Below, piece by piece: positions 1-13,834 of a stretch of 15,055 nt of DNA (position 1 is the stretch's first letter; each line of letters starts with the position of its first letter). Origin of the DNA: Rhynchonema sp. JSB1_4 (lineage: Eukaryota; Nematoda; Chromadorea; Monhysterida; Xyalidae). The translations under genes and the position numbers were made by a program. Below the pieces are notes generated by a model. It was not told the origin of the DNA and did no database searches. It saw only the letters and a program-made list of their open reading frames with translations. The stretch lies in assembly GCA_030248065.1 (NCBI GenBank), contig JASAMV010006893.1, forward strand, positions 1 through 15,055, written 5' to 3'.

Positions 1-117
1 TTCAAGGGCTGAAAGTGAAAGCGAAAATGTCCAAAAAGCTGAAAAAAATTGAAAAATTTTTGCAGAATATTTGTTTTCACTGGTACAGATGGGGTAGGGT
101 TAGAGAGATGTGGGGTG

Positions 118-246
118 TCAGCTGTCGGGTGCACATGTGGGTGCCAAAAAAGTGTGGTGTCGGGTGTCGGGTGTCGGGTACCCCCAGATGTCGGGTGTCG
201 GGTTTTTTTGAACCCGACACCCGACAGGCGACACACCCGACACTTC
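118..246. repeat. Heptamer (GTCGGGT) repeat with hairpin
   Basis: Several tandem or near-tandem copies of GTCGGGT occur here. Positions 190-204 and 211-225 are perfect 15-bp inverted repeats around a 6-base T-rich loop, so the block folds on itself. A related block at 443-597 shares the order heptamers, GGTAC, CCAGAT, heptamers. Confidence 0.85.
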
Positions 247-442
247 TATTCAAAAACATCAGTTTTGCTGAGAGAAGAATTTTGAGAGAAAATTTTCTTC
301 GAACCGAATGTTTCCGATGACGCAGAATGTGACATTTTGGTGTTTATTTCGTGTGAAAATACTTGAATTCAGTAACTTGAGCCAAAAAATTGCACAAATG
401 ATGCAAATAAGCAAAAATTTATGTCTTTTTTAATTCCAAAGA

Positions 443-597
443 CAGGTGTCAGGTGTACGGGTTTTTTTCAAAAACTAGTGTGGGTGTCGGGTTTTTTTGC
501 AACTGTCGGGTGTCGGGTGTCGGCTTTTTTTCTGAGATGTCGGGTGTCGGGTACTTCCAGATGTCGGGTGTCGGCTGTCGGGTGTCGGTACCCGGAG
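443..597. repeat. Second heptamer (GTCGGGT) block
   Basis: GTCGGGT and GTCGGCT units are interspersed with T-tracts. Positions 538-587 closely match 165-209, showing a direct duplication of the block about 370 bases apart. No hairpin partner like that at 211-225 is present here. Confidence 0.8.
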
Positions 598-623
598 CCT
601 AACCCTAATGGGGGGAGGGGAGC

Positions 624-652
624 GGTAGGTAGGTAGGTAGGTAGGTAGGTAG
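624..652. repeat. (GGTA)n microsatellite
   Basis: About seven consecutive GGTA units lie directly downstream of the second heptamer block. Confidence 0.95.
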
Positions 653-720
653 ATTGACGCGCCATCCTGATGCAGTACGTAAGTCGCCGCCCCGGTTGGT
701 ACAGTAGTGGGTATGATTTT

Positions 721-832
721 TGGCTCAAAATGGTTTAAAATCGGTATTTTTCACTCCATTCTATATAGGCGAAACATCGCGCGTGACGCGCGAAATTAGC
801 GCTTAAGAGTACATTCTCATCAATATGTAGAC
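721..832. repeat. Dispersed A/T-rich module, copy 1
   Basis: It shares the order TCAAAATGG, ATTTTTCAC, a TAGGC box, a CGCGCG palindrome and an AAG(A)GTAC tail with 1809-1920. The CGCGCGTGACGCGCG palindrome at its centre is one of a family of CGCGC-spacer-GCGCG dyads found across the window. Confidence 0.6.
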
Positions 833-1083
833 ATAAAATTTTGTTCCCGGACGACTCCCCCAGCTCGGCCGGTCGGGATTGGTCCGGTGGGTTAGGGTGA
901 TTGCAGGCAGGCTTTTTTGGTGGTAGAGTAGGTTGATTGCTGCAAAGCAAAGGCCTGGGTATGGGTCGCTACTGCTTCTTTACTTCAAAACGATGACTGA
1001 AAAGATCAAGAACGAAAATGTTATTGCGCGAAGCGCAAAAATTTGCCGTTCAAAAAAATGGTAATTTCGTTCAAATTTAGGCA

Positions 1084-1310
1084 TACCGGGCCGGACCGGG
1101 CCGGGCTGCTCGGCCCGGCCCGGCCGGCTCCCCCCAAATCTCCGGCCCGGCCCGGTGGACCAACTCCAAAATCGCGGCCCGGCCCAGCCCATCCGATCTC
1201 TGATTCGGCAGCCCGTTTTGACCAAAACTCCGTCCCGGCCCGATTTGAAGCGGGAAATTCCGCACAACCCAGCACAAGCCTAAGGTCAGCCCGGCCCGGC
1301 CCGATATTGG
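1084..1310. repeat. GC-rich GGGCC palindrome block 1
   Basis: Runs of CCCGGCC and its complement are interspersed with the direct motif AAATCTCCGGCCC (near 1136). Positions 1096-1106 and 1113-1123 form a perfect 11-bp G/C-only stem with a 6-base loop. A GCGCGAAGCGC dyad lies just upstream at 1026. Both strands read open here only because the repeat lacks A/T-rich stop codons; it is not coding. Confidence 0.8.
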
Positions 1311-1458
1311 GGTCAAAGGAAAAAATGGTACAAAAAGGACAAAAATTTCCACTTCCAGCAGAAATTTTCTGAGGGAAACAAAGCGCTTTGCTTTTTTTTG
1401 TTGGTTTCGGTTTCTGTGAACCGCGTCCATTAGGCCCCACAAAAATGCGAACATATTC

Positions 1459-1625
1459 TGCGCGACGCGCAATTTGGAGATTTTTGGTCAAAAAAAATGC
1501 GCTTTTGGCTTGGACTGAGCAATTCGGGCCGGGTCTGGCCGGCCAGTCCCGGCCCGGCCCGAGCGAACCTTTTTCAAATCTCCGGCCCGGCCCGATCCAA
1601 AACTTCCAAAATCCCGGCCCGGCTG
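1459..1625. repeat. GC-rich GGGCC palindrome block 2
   Basis: It begins with a GCGCGACGCGC dyad and contains a 32-bp near-perfect palindrome at 1525-1556 with CTGGCCGGCCAG at its centre and a single T:T mismatch. The motif AAATCTCCGGCCC recurs near 1577. The block is followed by a long G-run (about 1625-1651). Confidence 0.8.
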
Positions 1626-1664
1626 GGGGTTGGGGGGGGGGGGGTGGGGGGGCCCTCCCCCCAA

Positions 1665-1782
1665 ATTTCATCTATCTATCGTCAACACTTTTTGATTTCA
1701 TCTATCTATCGTCAACACATATGGGCGAATACTACTTCTGTTAGTCAACCAATTTTGGGAACAATCTATCTATCGTCAACAC
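1665..1782 (+). repeat. Array 1 of ~30-bp units ending GTCAACAC
   Basis: Units carrying TATCTATCGTCAACAC recur with ends at about 1688, 1718, 1750 (degenerate) and 1782, a period of 30-33 bases. The array resumes at 2041-2083 with two more units after an interruption that contains another dispersed repeat. Confidence 0.85.
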
Positions 1783-1808
1783 ATTTCGAACCCAAAATTG
1801 ACATTTTT

Positions 1809-1920
1809 GCCTCAAAATGGCTCAAAATAGATATTTTTCACCACAAATAGGCAAAAATCGCGCGCTACGCAAAAATTTTAAGTACTTGTATACACATTTT
1901 CATTAATATTTACACATTAT
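1809..1920. repeat. Dispersed A/T-rich module, copy 2
   Basis: It is similar in motif order to 721-832: TCAAAATGG, ATATTTTTCAC, a TAGGC box, a CGCGCG dyad, then AAGTAC and an A/T-rich tail. It sits in the gap between the two halves of array 1, so it may be part of an insertion into the array. Confidence 0.55.
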
Positions 1921-2040
1921 TACCTACTTAATGCACTATACTATACCTTGATTTTTGGCGACCCCCCACCGTATCTTATCCGTCAACAAGTTTTGAGTAG
2001 AGGGGGCCCCCCCGATTTTGAGGACTTTCATTCATTCTGT

Positions 2041-2105
2041 TATCGTCAACACATTCGGGTCCCAATCTATCTATCGTCAACACCCTGACCAGTACTACAC
2101 TGGCT
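2041..2105 (+). repeat. Array 1, distal units and conserved end
   Basis: Two TATCGTCAACAC units end at 2052 and 2083, followed by CCTGACCAGTACTACACTGG. The same terminal order, with a similar last unit and CCTGACCAAGTACTACACTGG, ends array 2 near 3705, showing that the two arrays are copies of one element. Confidence 0.75.
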
Positions 2106-2111
2106 CGAGGT

Positions 2112-2331
2112 TCCGGGCCGGCCCGGTCCTAACCTCTGTGACGAATTTTTTTGGAAAAGGCAAAAGAGCAGCGGGATGCAGCAGATGCGATGCAGACAGA
2201 GGTCGCAATCGGGGCGGGTTTTAGCCCGGCCGGCCCCCAAATCTCCGGCCCGACCCGAACCTTTAAATCTGCGGCCCGGCCCGGCCCGAACCCAGAATTT
2301 TCCCAGCCCTGGCCCGGCCCGGCCCAACATT
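2112..2331. repeat. GC-rich GGGCC palindrome block 3
   Basis: It contains the perfect 14-bp palindrome CCGGGCCGGCCCGG at 2113-2126 and further CCCGGCC runs at 2225-2331, with AAATCTCCGGCCC near 2238. Smaller related fragments lie at about 4697-4735 and 5083-5097, flanking the rab1 start region. Confidence 0.75.
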
Positions 2332-2518
2332 TTGGCTCAGATTTTAACCCATTTTTTGTCACAATTTTTGCGATTTTTTAATCTTTTTTTGATTAAAAAC
2401 TCATTGTTTTCCATAGAAAAAGTCATCAGATAGACAATACTGATCACTTACTTGCCGAATCCAAGTACAGAAATTTTAGTATTTTTGACATAAAATCCCT
2501 ACTTTTTCAGTTAAAATA
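2332..2518. other. A/T-rich spacer without recognised features
   Basis: Plain A/T-rich sequence lies between the third GC block and the 20-bp TIR element. No repeat, ORF or RNA signal was seen. Confidence 0.5.
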
Positions 2519-2950
2519 ACCGTAAAAACCTAAATACAGCTCCCCCCGGAATAGAGCCCCCCCGTAAATTGGCAACAAAAGAAGGGTAAGTGGAATTAAT
2601 AAAGCCCCCCCGGAATAGAAGCCCCCCAAAGTAACATCCCCTATACAGTAGTGTATTAAGGCTTGATGATGTGGTGCACAGGTACATTTATGCACGTTTG
2701 TTGTTCGTTCAGAGCACATAATACGCCTCTTATTGACGAATCGACGCGAATCAATGCAATTACAAGCGAAAAAAACGTCCTTAAAACCCTTTTTTTGGGG
2801 GTTTTTAGGGGCTATTTCTGGTAACGATTTTTACTGGTTTTGGTCAGTGAATTAATAGAAGCCCCCCCGGAATAGAGCCCCCCGCCATCAAGCCCCCCAA
2901 AATGGGGTAAGTAATTAACAAAGCCCCCCTTGTATTTAGGTTTTTACGGT
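2519..2950. mobile_element. Non-autonomous element with perfect 20-bp TIRs
   Basis: The ends ACCGTAAAAACCTAAATACA (2519-2538) and its exact reverse complement (2931-2950) bound a 432-bp segment. Inside, C-rich units of the form GCCCCCCCGGAATAGA(A)GCCCCCC occur near 2541-2560, 2605-2628 and 2862-2884, next to ATTAATA-type boxes. There is no transposase ORF. A clear target-site duplication is not seen, so the superfamily is unassigned. Confidence 0.7.
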
Positions 2951-2968
2951 AAGTCACTTCAGAACAGG

Positions 2969-3021
2969 CAGGCCCATGTGTGGGAGGTAAGTATGATGCG
3001 GGGTTGGGAGGGGAGGCGTGA
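2969..3021. repeat. Dispersed GGCCCATGTGTGGGAGGTAAGT module, copy 1
   Basis: About 40 bases are identical to 5307-5350, including GGGAGGTAAGTATGATGCGG. The copy in rab1 intron 1 continues into a different module. Confidence 0.8.
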
Positions 3022-3033
3022 GAGGCAGGGTAG

Positions 3034-3264
3034 CACTGTAGTGGCTGGGGGGGGGGGGATGGGGGGATAAAATCCCCCTAAGGGGTATCTATCTTGAGTC
3101 AACCCTTAGGGGGGGATAGGGGGAAGGGTATCTATCTTGAGCCGACCCCAAAGGGTATCTCGAGTAAGTAGATTTATGGTTTTCAAAGGCAAAAATAGGT
3201 GTTTTTCGACCTCGGGACCCCCAAAAAACGCGCGCTCCGCGCGCAGACACCCAAAAATGGTCAT
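3034..3264 (+). repeat. GGTATCTATCT-GAG module, copy 1
   Basis: The module contains two GGGTATCTATCTTGAG units, a GGGTATCTCGAGTAAG unit, TTTTCAAAGGCAAAAATAGG, a CGCGCGCTCCGCGCGC palindrome (3229-3244) and CACCCAAAAATGGTCAT. Homologous copies lie in reverse at 6648-6862 and forward at 14809-15020, inside the arms of the large inverted repeat. Confidence 0.85.
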
Positions 3265-3505
3265 TCTAGGCCAATTTTCGGCAAAAATGTAAAAAAATAC
3301 CCATTTTTTAGGCCAATTTTGCAGTAAAATTGCGTGCCAAAAACAGCTTTTTTTCGCCTTTTGACGGGGCATCGGGGTATCTTGGGATAGGCTCTCAGAG
3401 TCTGTCGAGTAAGTCCGAAACCTTCCCCCCTCGGGTATCTAGGGTCGATTGGCCTCCCCCCCCACTGCAGGGTGGTACTTGGGGGGGTGGGTGGGGAGAC
3501 CCGAA

Positions 3506-3706
3506 TTTCATCTATCTATCGTCAACACTTTTCGAGTTTCATTCTATCGTCAACACTTTTTGATTTCATCTATCTATCGTCAACGCTTATTGGGCAAAAT
3601 TATCTATCGTCAACAAATTCTCCGAACAATATATACGTCAACACATTTCGGGTTCGGGTCCCAATTGTCTCTATAGTTAACACCCTGACCAAGTACTACA
3701 CTGGTG
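3506..3706 (+). repeat. Array 2 of ~30-bp units ending GTCAACAC
   Basis: Six units have ends at about 3528, 3556, 3586, 3615, 3644 and 3683, increasingly degenerate from left to right (GTCAACAC to GTTAACAC). Spacing is 28-30 bases except for the last unit, which is 39. The array ends with the same CCTGACC..ACTACACTGG sequence as array 1. Confidence 0.85.
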
Positions 3707-4250
3707 AGAGGTATGATTTTGGTCACCCAAAAAGGCAAAAAAAACATTTTCTGGGGGTCAATTTTTTTGGCCAAAAATTGAGGTAAAAATGTCTACGTGA
3801 TACCAAATTCGTTTGCCGCACAGTAAAAATGCCCCTTAGTTAATGTCATGTCAAGCTTATAAACCCGAACGTCAGCGGTGCACAAGTTGAACTTCGCGCG
3901 CAGCAGCCTGGCTGGCTGGCAAGCTGCCTGTGTGTTGGCTGCCTGAATGTTTCACAAGTTGATTTTCGGAGGTTAAGAACCTGACATTAACTATGGGGCG
4001 TATTAAGTGTGCGGCAGCGAATTTGGAAATTTACCATCCTTTTTCCAAAATTTTCGCCGAAAGTCGCCTGAAAATAGGTATTATGGGTGGGTTTGCGCGA
4101 TTTTTGGGAAAATAAGGTCGAGAAAAACACCAACTTTCTGCCTCAAAAAGGTATAAAATTGCTTGTGAGAGGTAAGTGCTCATCCCCCCCCCCCCCAAAC
4201 CCCCTCGGGTTTTGTGGTAGGTAAGTACTGAGAGGGGGTAGCCCCTATAA
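3706..4250 (+). repeat. GAGAGGTATGATTTTGG module, copy 1 (interrupted)
   Basis: It starts with GAGAGGTATGATTTTGGTCA, and its right part carries AATAGGTATTATGGGTGGG, TTTGCGCGATTTTTGGG and two GGTAAGT sites (4171, 4220). It aligns with 5359-5690 but is split by the MITE-like element at 3803-4026, and it is followed by an A/T-rich repeat absent from the other copy. Confidence 0.8.
3803..4026. mobile_element. MITE-like element with ~45-bp TIRs
   Basis: The left terminus 3803-3848 and right terminus 3982-4026 are inverted repeats matching at about 39 of 46 positions, both ending in CCAAATTCG. The 224-bp element interrupts a module whose uninterrupted copy lies near 5430-5465. Internally there are two direct CACAAGTTGA motifs (near 3887 and 3954) and a CTGGCTGGCTGG stretch. 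It has no ORF, so it would need a transposase supplied elsewhere. No clean target-site duplication could be defined. Confidence 0.75.
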
Positions 4251-4658
4251 TTACGGGCCGGAAAAAAACCGTTTTTTTCTCAAAAAAACAACGAAGGCCC
4301 GGAAAAATACGTTTTTATTTTTCCGTCAATTTTTCCAAGTGGCAACTTTTGGCAAAAACGGTTTTTTTACAAAAATTTCCGAAATATTTTAGAAAGGTTG
4401 CTGAAAGAATATTGTCAAAACCAATGTAAATCGGTGCTAACAAAATTGGAAATGAGCACTTTTTAATCTCCAAGTGCATTTTTAGCCTGTTTCAGGCCAT
4501 TTCCCGACAAAATTTTCTCGAAAATAGGCGTTTTTGGACCATCGGGGAATCCTTAAATACTTTTTGGAAAAATATTTTGGAAAAAAACGGTTTTTTCCGA
4601 AAAAAAAACCGTTTTTTTCCAAAAATATATTTTGCGGAAAAATACGCAAGTATATTAA
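4250..4658. mobile_element. A/T-rich ~400-bp repeat, copy 1
   Basis: It is rich in self-complementary AAAAACGGTTTTT and AAAAACCGTTTTT motifs and carries CGGAAAAATACGTTTTTATT near the left and GCGGAAAAATACGCAAGTAT at the right. It aligns along its length with 6083-6480. Its flanks (GAGAGGGGGTAGCCCC before, CCCCAACCCCC..GCCACTACTATG after) are adjacent in the module copy at 5659-5707, which looks like an empty site. It has no coding potential. Confidence 0.7.
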
Positions 4659-4742
4659 ACCCCAACCCCCCTGCCACTACTATGCTTCAGAAGCTTGGCC
4701 CGACCCTCCAAATCTCCGGCCCAGCCCGGTTGCGACCTCTGG

Positions 4743-5010
4743 ATGCAGAGATACCTAGTTTTGGACTGTTTTAAAAGTGCTTCATCTTTGGTTATATTTC
4801 ATGTTTCAGATACCGTCCGCGTCAGCGAACAGCTTTTCATTGACCAAATACTTCGTGAAAAAAACTATAACAAACTAAATCGCTGTGTTCTTTGATCGGT
4901 TTCGTTCTGGTTTTCCTCGATTCCCCGGCGTTGAGAAGTTTTGAAAGCCCAAAATCTGCGTGACTTCGACTCCGACACCGGCCGACAGCCAGTATTTATT
5001 TTGTGATATC
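4743..5010 (+). promoter_or_regulatory. Presumed promoter and 5' UTR of rab1
   Basis: This stretch before the rab1 ATG is free of the repeat modules that crowd both sides. No TATA box or other core promoter element is convincing. A TTTCAG ending at 4809 resembles a 3' splice site; it could mark the end of a 5' UTR intron or, if the organism trans-splices, a leader acceptor. The call rests mainly on position relative to exon 1. Confidence 0.4.
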
Positions 5011-10618
<5,608 letters not shown>

Positions 10619-12112
10619 ATGTTGCGCGCGCTAGTGTGTCTAAAGAATAATAATATTGCTATTGTTATTATGATTATTATTTCCGTATGTGGTGGATTTA
10701 GGAATTTGCGGCCGTCCGTGTAAATATAATCTGGCTTTCGATGATCAAGCGCCCCGCGCTCACCTGTGCAGAATTTTTTTCTCGGAACTTGTGCCTCAGA
10801 CATAGCTGGAGAACTGCAGAAGCGATCTGTGTCCATGTATTCTTACACGCTCGGCACGGAATATACCGAATTCACATCAACAAAGGTCGGATTATATATT
10901 ATGCGCTTTCTCTGCCAGCAGAATGTCTCAAATTGATTGCCAAACTTGCACTTTCCTGCATTCAGGGTGAAATGATAAGCTTTTTGCAATCAATCTGAGA
11001 CAGGCCGGTGGTATCCTCTTTTTTCTTTTGAAAAATACGACATACTTGTATAATCGTGGTTTGCCCGAATTTTTTCCTTTGGCACAAAATCCAGTGCCCT
11101 AGATGTTGCTATAAATGATTGGTTTGCTTTGAAATAAGTCCCTTGGGGCTTGCAAACCACTGATTTATGGTTGTTGATTTTGAAACGGTCCCATACAAAT
11201 TTTCCGTTTTTCCTGACTCAATTCTGCGAACCCTTTGAAACTTGTGATACTGTTGGAGTATACTATGATAATGATATATGTGTGTTTGGCTGACTTTCAA
11301 TACATTTGTTTTTTGGCCGATGCGAATACACAAACAATTATTGCAATTGTTAGGATATAATCTTGTATTTATCGATGTCTGGCTTTTGGTTTGGTGTCCT
11401 GCTCTGACTTGATCGTTGAATTAATAATCAATTTACATACACGAAATGTGCTTCCTGGAAGGCTCCCGATGCCCCAAAAATTTTTCAGTTATTCTTGAAT
11501 TTTCTTCAGACGTTTGTCCTATTTTTGCGGTTTGGGAGCTCATGACCACTATGGCTTGCTTTTCGCGTGCAATTTCAAAAACACGTTTTGTGCGATGCGC
11601 GGCTTTTGGGCTTTTTGTAATCCTGGATGTAACTTCGTCACCCAAAAACCGTTATTGCATCCGGATAACCTGTGTGTGCGTTTGTGTTTTGGTGCGAATA
11701 TGCATTCCTTAATTAACACTGTTGCATTGTAAAATATGCACACTCGAAGTGTTAACGGCAACATGTGAGCTATATACTTTCTCTCCGTCCGACTGACTGT
11801 AGAGTGACACCCACCGTGTAGAATTTGTTCACTTGCACAATTTTGATGTTTTTCCTCAATGTGGACGTGGTTTCTGAGCTGTCGGGGCCTATCACGGTTA
11901 GCCTGCGGTATTTTTCGAGCAAAAGGGCAAGATGGTGAGCCCGCGGTGTTTTTTTTTTACAAAAAAAACCTTTCACATCAATTTTGGTCAACATCCTTGC
12001 CCTTGGTCAGACCAGAAACCGTGATTAGCATGCACAGGTTTGTATATAATGCCGTTAGTTCCGAAATGCACCACATTTTTCGACGAGAATTTTTGGTGAT
12101 GGCAAAAAAACT
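10619..12112. other. rab1 3' flank and spacer between inverted arms
   Basis: It begins with the presumed rab1 3' UTR, which has an (AAT)/(ATT)-rich stretch at about 10643-10682. No AATAAA, RNA gene or credible ORF was seen; the reading frames here are short, overlap on both strands and match no family I recognise. Composition is more balanced than in the repeat mosaic upstream. The only clear structure is a foldback at 11891-12025. Confidence 0.6.
11891..12025. repeat. Nested short inverted repeats (foldback)
   Basis: ATCACGGTT (11891-11899) pairs with AACCGTGAT (12017-12025), AAGGGCAAG (11923-11931) with CTTGCCCTT (11996-12004), and a T10 run (about 11949-11958) with an A8 run (11961-11968). 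The nested order forms one long interrupted stem about 90 bases from the inner breakpoint of the large inverted repeat. Confidence 0.6.
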
Positions 12113-12997
12113 AAGCCCACAAATACACATGCTTCCGCTCTACGCAATGACCACAATCTAACAACATTCAAAATTCGAAACAGCGCCTCACAAAACAAAC
12201 CTTCGCAGTTTGGTGTTCGACGGCCCGTTTGGCCGTCAAGTCAGACTTGTTGCCACCAACAATTTGTCTTTACATTCTCGCACGCATATCGATCGATCTC
12301 CTGTAGCCGTTATTGCTTTGACGTTGTTGAAGGACTCCTGCAAAATATATCATTATTCATCATTTATTTGGACAACTTTTACATACTAGTATGCCATGCC
12401 GCTTTTCATTTGCACTTAAAAACCTGCAAGGTACAATTGGCTCCCAGCACTTTCGAACTTTCATTAGTATTGTTCATATTCAAGTAAAATTCCGCCATCC
12501 TGGGTGCAATGTGCACCTCAGGAGAATTTTAACAACCCGCCCTCTTTTTCAAACACCTTTGACGAAACAAACATATTTGTTTCTCCGTGTCTCAGGAGAG
12601 AAACTAAAAAAATTGACCTAAACCAAATCATGTCGTGATCAATTTCAGTCCTGCCTGTCCACGGTCACTAATCGAAAACACAGTGCGCCAAAACAGCATA
12701 TGAGACGAGATAAATAAATTCGAAATGTTCTCAAACAATAGTATCCAATCCATGAAAGTGAACACTTCTATCAAAATCAATTCTATTTCGCTTATAGCGA
12801 AAAACCAAAAATCACTCAAAGCGTTCGCTTTATATTTATAAACACTTCCAAAATAATCATCTATACCGTCTGTCGAGGACCGGCACAGCTAGCTTCTCAG
12901 TTAAATTTGCAAACTACAGGGAAACAAATTTGAATCAAAGAAACCTTGACACCAAGTTCGGTGCAATGTCAGAGGCGACAAAAGATGTGACATTTCA

Positions 12998-13207
<210 letters not shown>

Positions 13208-13344
13208 CTACCATCGGTATTCGCTGCCGATAACCGTATGATTCGTACGGATTCCGCTGCAGAGGGCACCATTATCTAACTGCGATAACAACTCCGAAAA
13301 ACAATGATGATCACAGTAAAGCAAAAAAAACTACCGGTTACTTT

Positions 13345-13367
13345 TGTTGTTGTTGTGTGTGTGTGTG
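13345..13367. repeat. (TTG)n(TG)n microsatellite, inverted copy
   Basis: Reverse complement of the CA/CAA microsatellite of rab1 intron 3, retained in the right arm. Confidence 0.9.
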
Positions 13368-13692
13368 CTGATTAGAATTTTGTTCACCGATTTTTTTAAT
13401 TCTTAGCGTTTTATTTTTCGCATAACTATTCCAAGCCTGACCATTTGGGCCGAAGCTTAGCCGAGAGTTGTGGCGCTAAAGCTAGTAGAGTTCAAAATTA
13501 ACACTAAATTAATTAGATCTGCAAGTTGGAAAAAAACCAAAAAAGATTGTGGCTAAAAAAGATGCACTCACAATCTGTAGTTTTATGGTTTTGTTGTCGA
13601 GTTCAACAGTTCTAATCTTGAAGTCGACGCCAATCGTGCTGATGTATGATTCCGTGTACGTGTCGTCCTGCAATTCAAAACGCAGCACATTT

Positions 13693-13834
13693 TAAGGCCT
13701 AACTATACGTCGTTCTCTCCGAGAACAAAGAACAACTTCTCGCGCGCGGATTGGCTGTTGAACATACGTGGACCAATCAGCGCGCGAGGATTTGTTCTTT
13801 GTTCTCTGAGAAAACGAAGCATCGATAGGCCTTT
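13693..13834. mobile_element. Foldback palindrome, inverted copy
   Basis: This is the reverse complement of the element at 7834-7975. In the core, three differences from the intron 2 copy fall in one half of the palindrome: TCTCAGAG to TCTCCGAG, CAAATTCT to CAACTTCT and GCTGATTGG to GCGGATTGG. They weaken the stem relative to the left-arm copy, while the other half is unchanged. Confidence 0.7.

Noticed and set aside
190..210. Hairpin plus T-run as a terminator
   Set aside because: The T-run is the loop of the inverted repeat, not its 3' tail, and intrinsic terminators are not relevant to this eukaryotic locus.
596..606. Telomere-like CCTAACCCTAA
   Set aside because: Only about one and a half units, isolated inside other repeats.
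1021..1671. 216-residue open frame on the - strand, rich in Pro, Gly, Arg and Ala
   Set aside because: It runs across GC-rich palindromic repeats, is also open on the other strand in several frames, has low complexity and matches no family. The openness comes from base composition.
1665..3683. CRISPR-like array (about 30-bp spacing of a repeated unit)
   Set aside because: The host is a eukaryote with a spliced Rab gene, units are degenerate with spacers only about 10-15 bases long, and no cas genes exist. It is better described as a minisatellite or mobile-element array.
11433..11712. Overlapping frames of 70-88 residues on both strands in the spacer
   Set aside because: Short, mutually antisense, without family resemblance, splice context or a supporting poly(A) signal.
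12385..12900. Engineered or restriction-site pattern, since several arm differences create or destroy six-base palindromes (for example ACTAGT, CAATTG and GCTAGC gained; CTCGAG and AGATCT lost)
   Set aside because: Few sites, mixed gains and losses, and no cloning-vector sequence. Chance among many small indels is sufficient.
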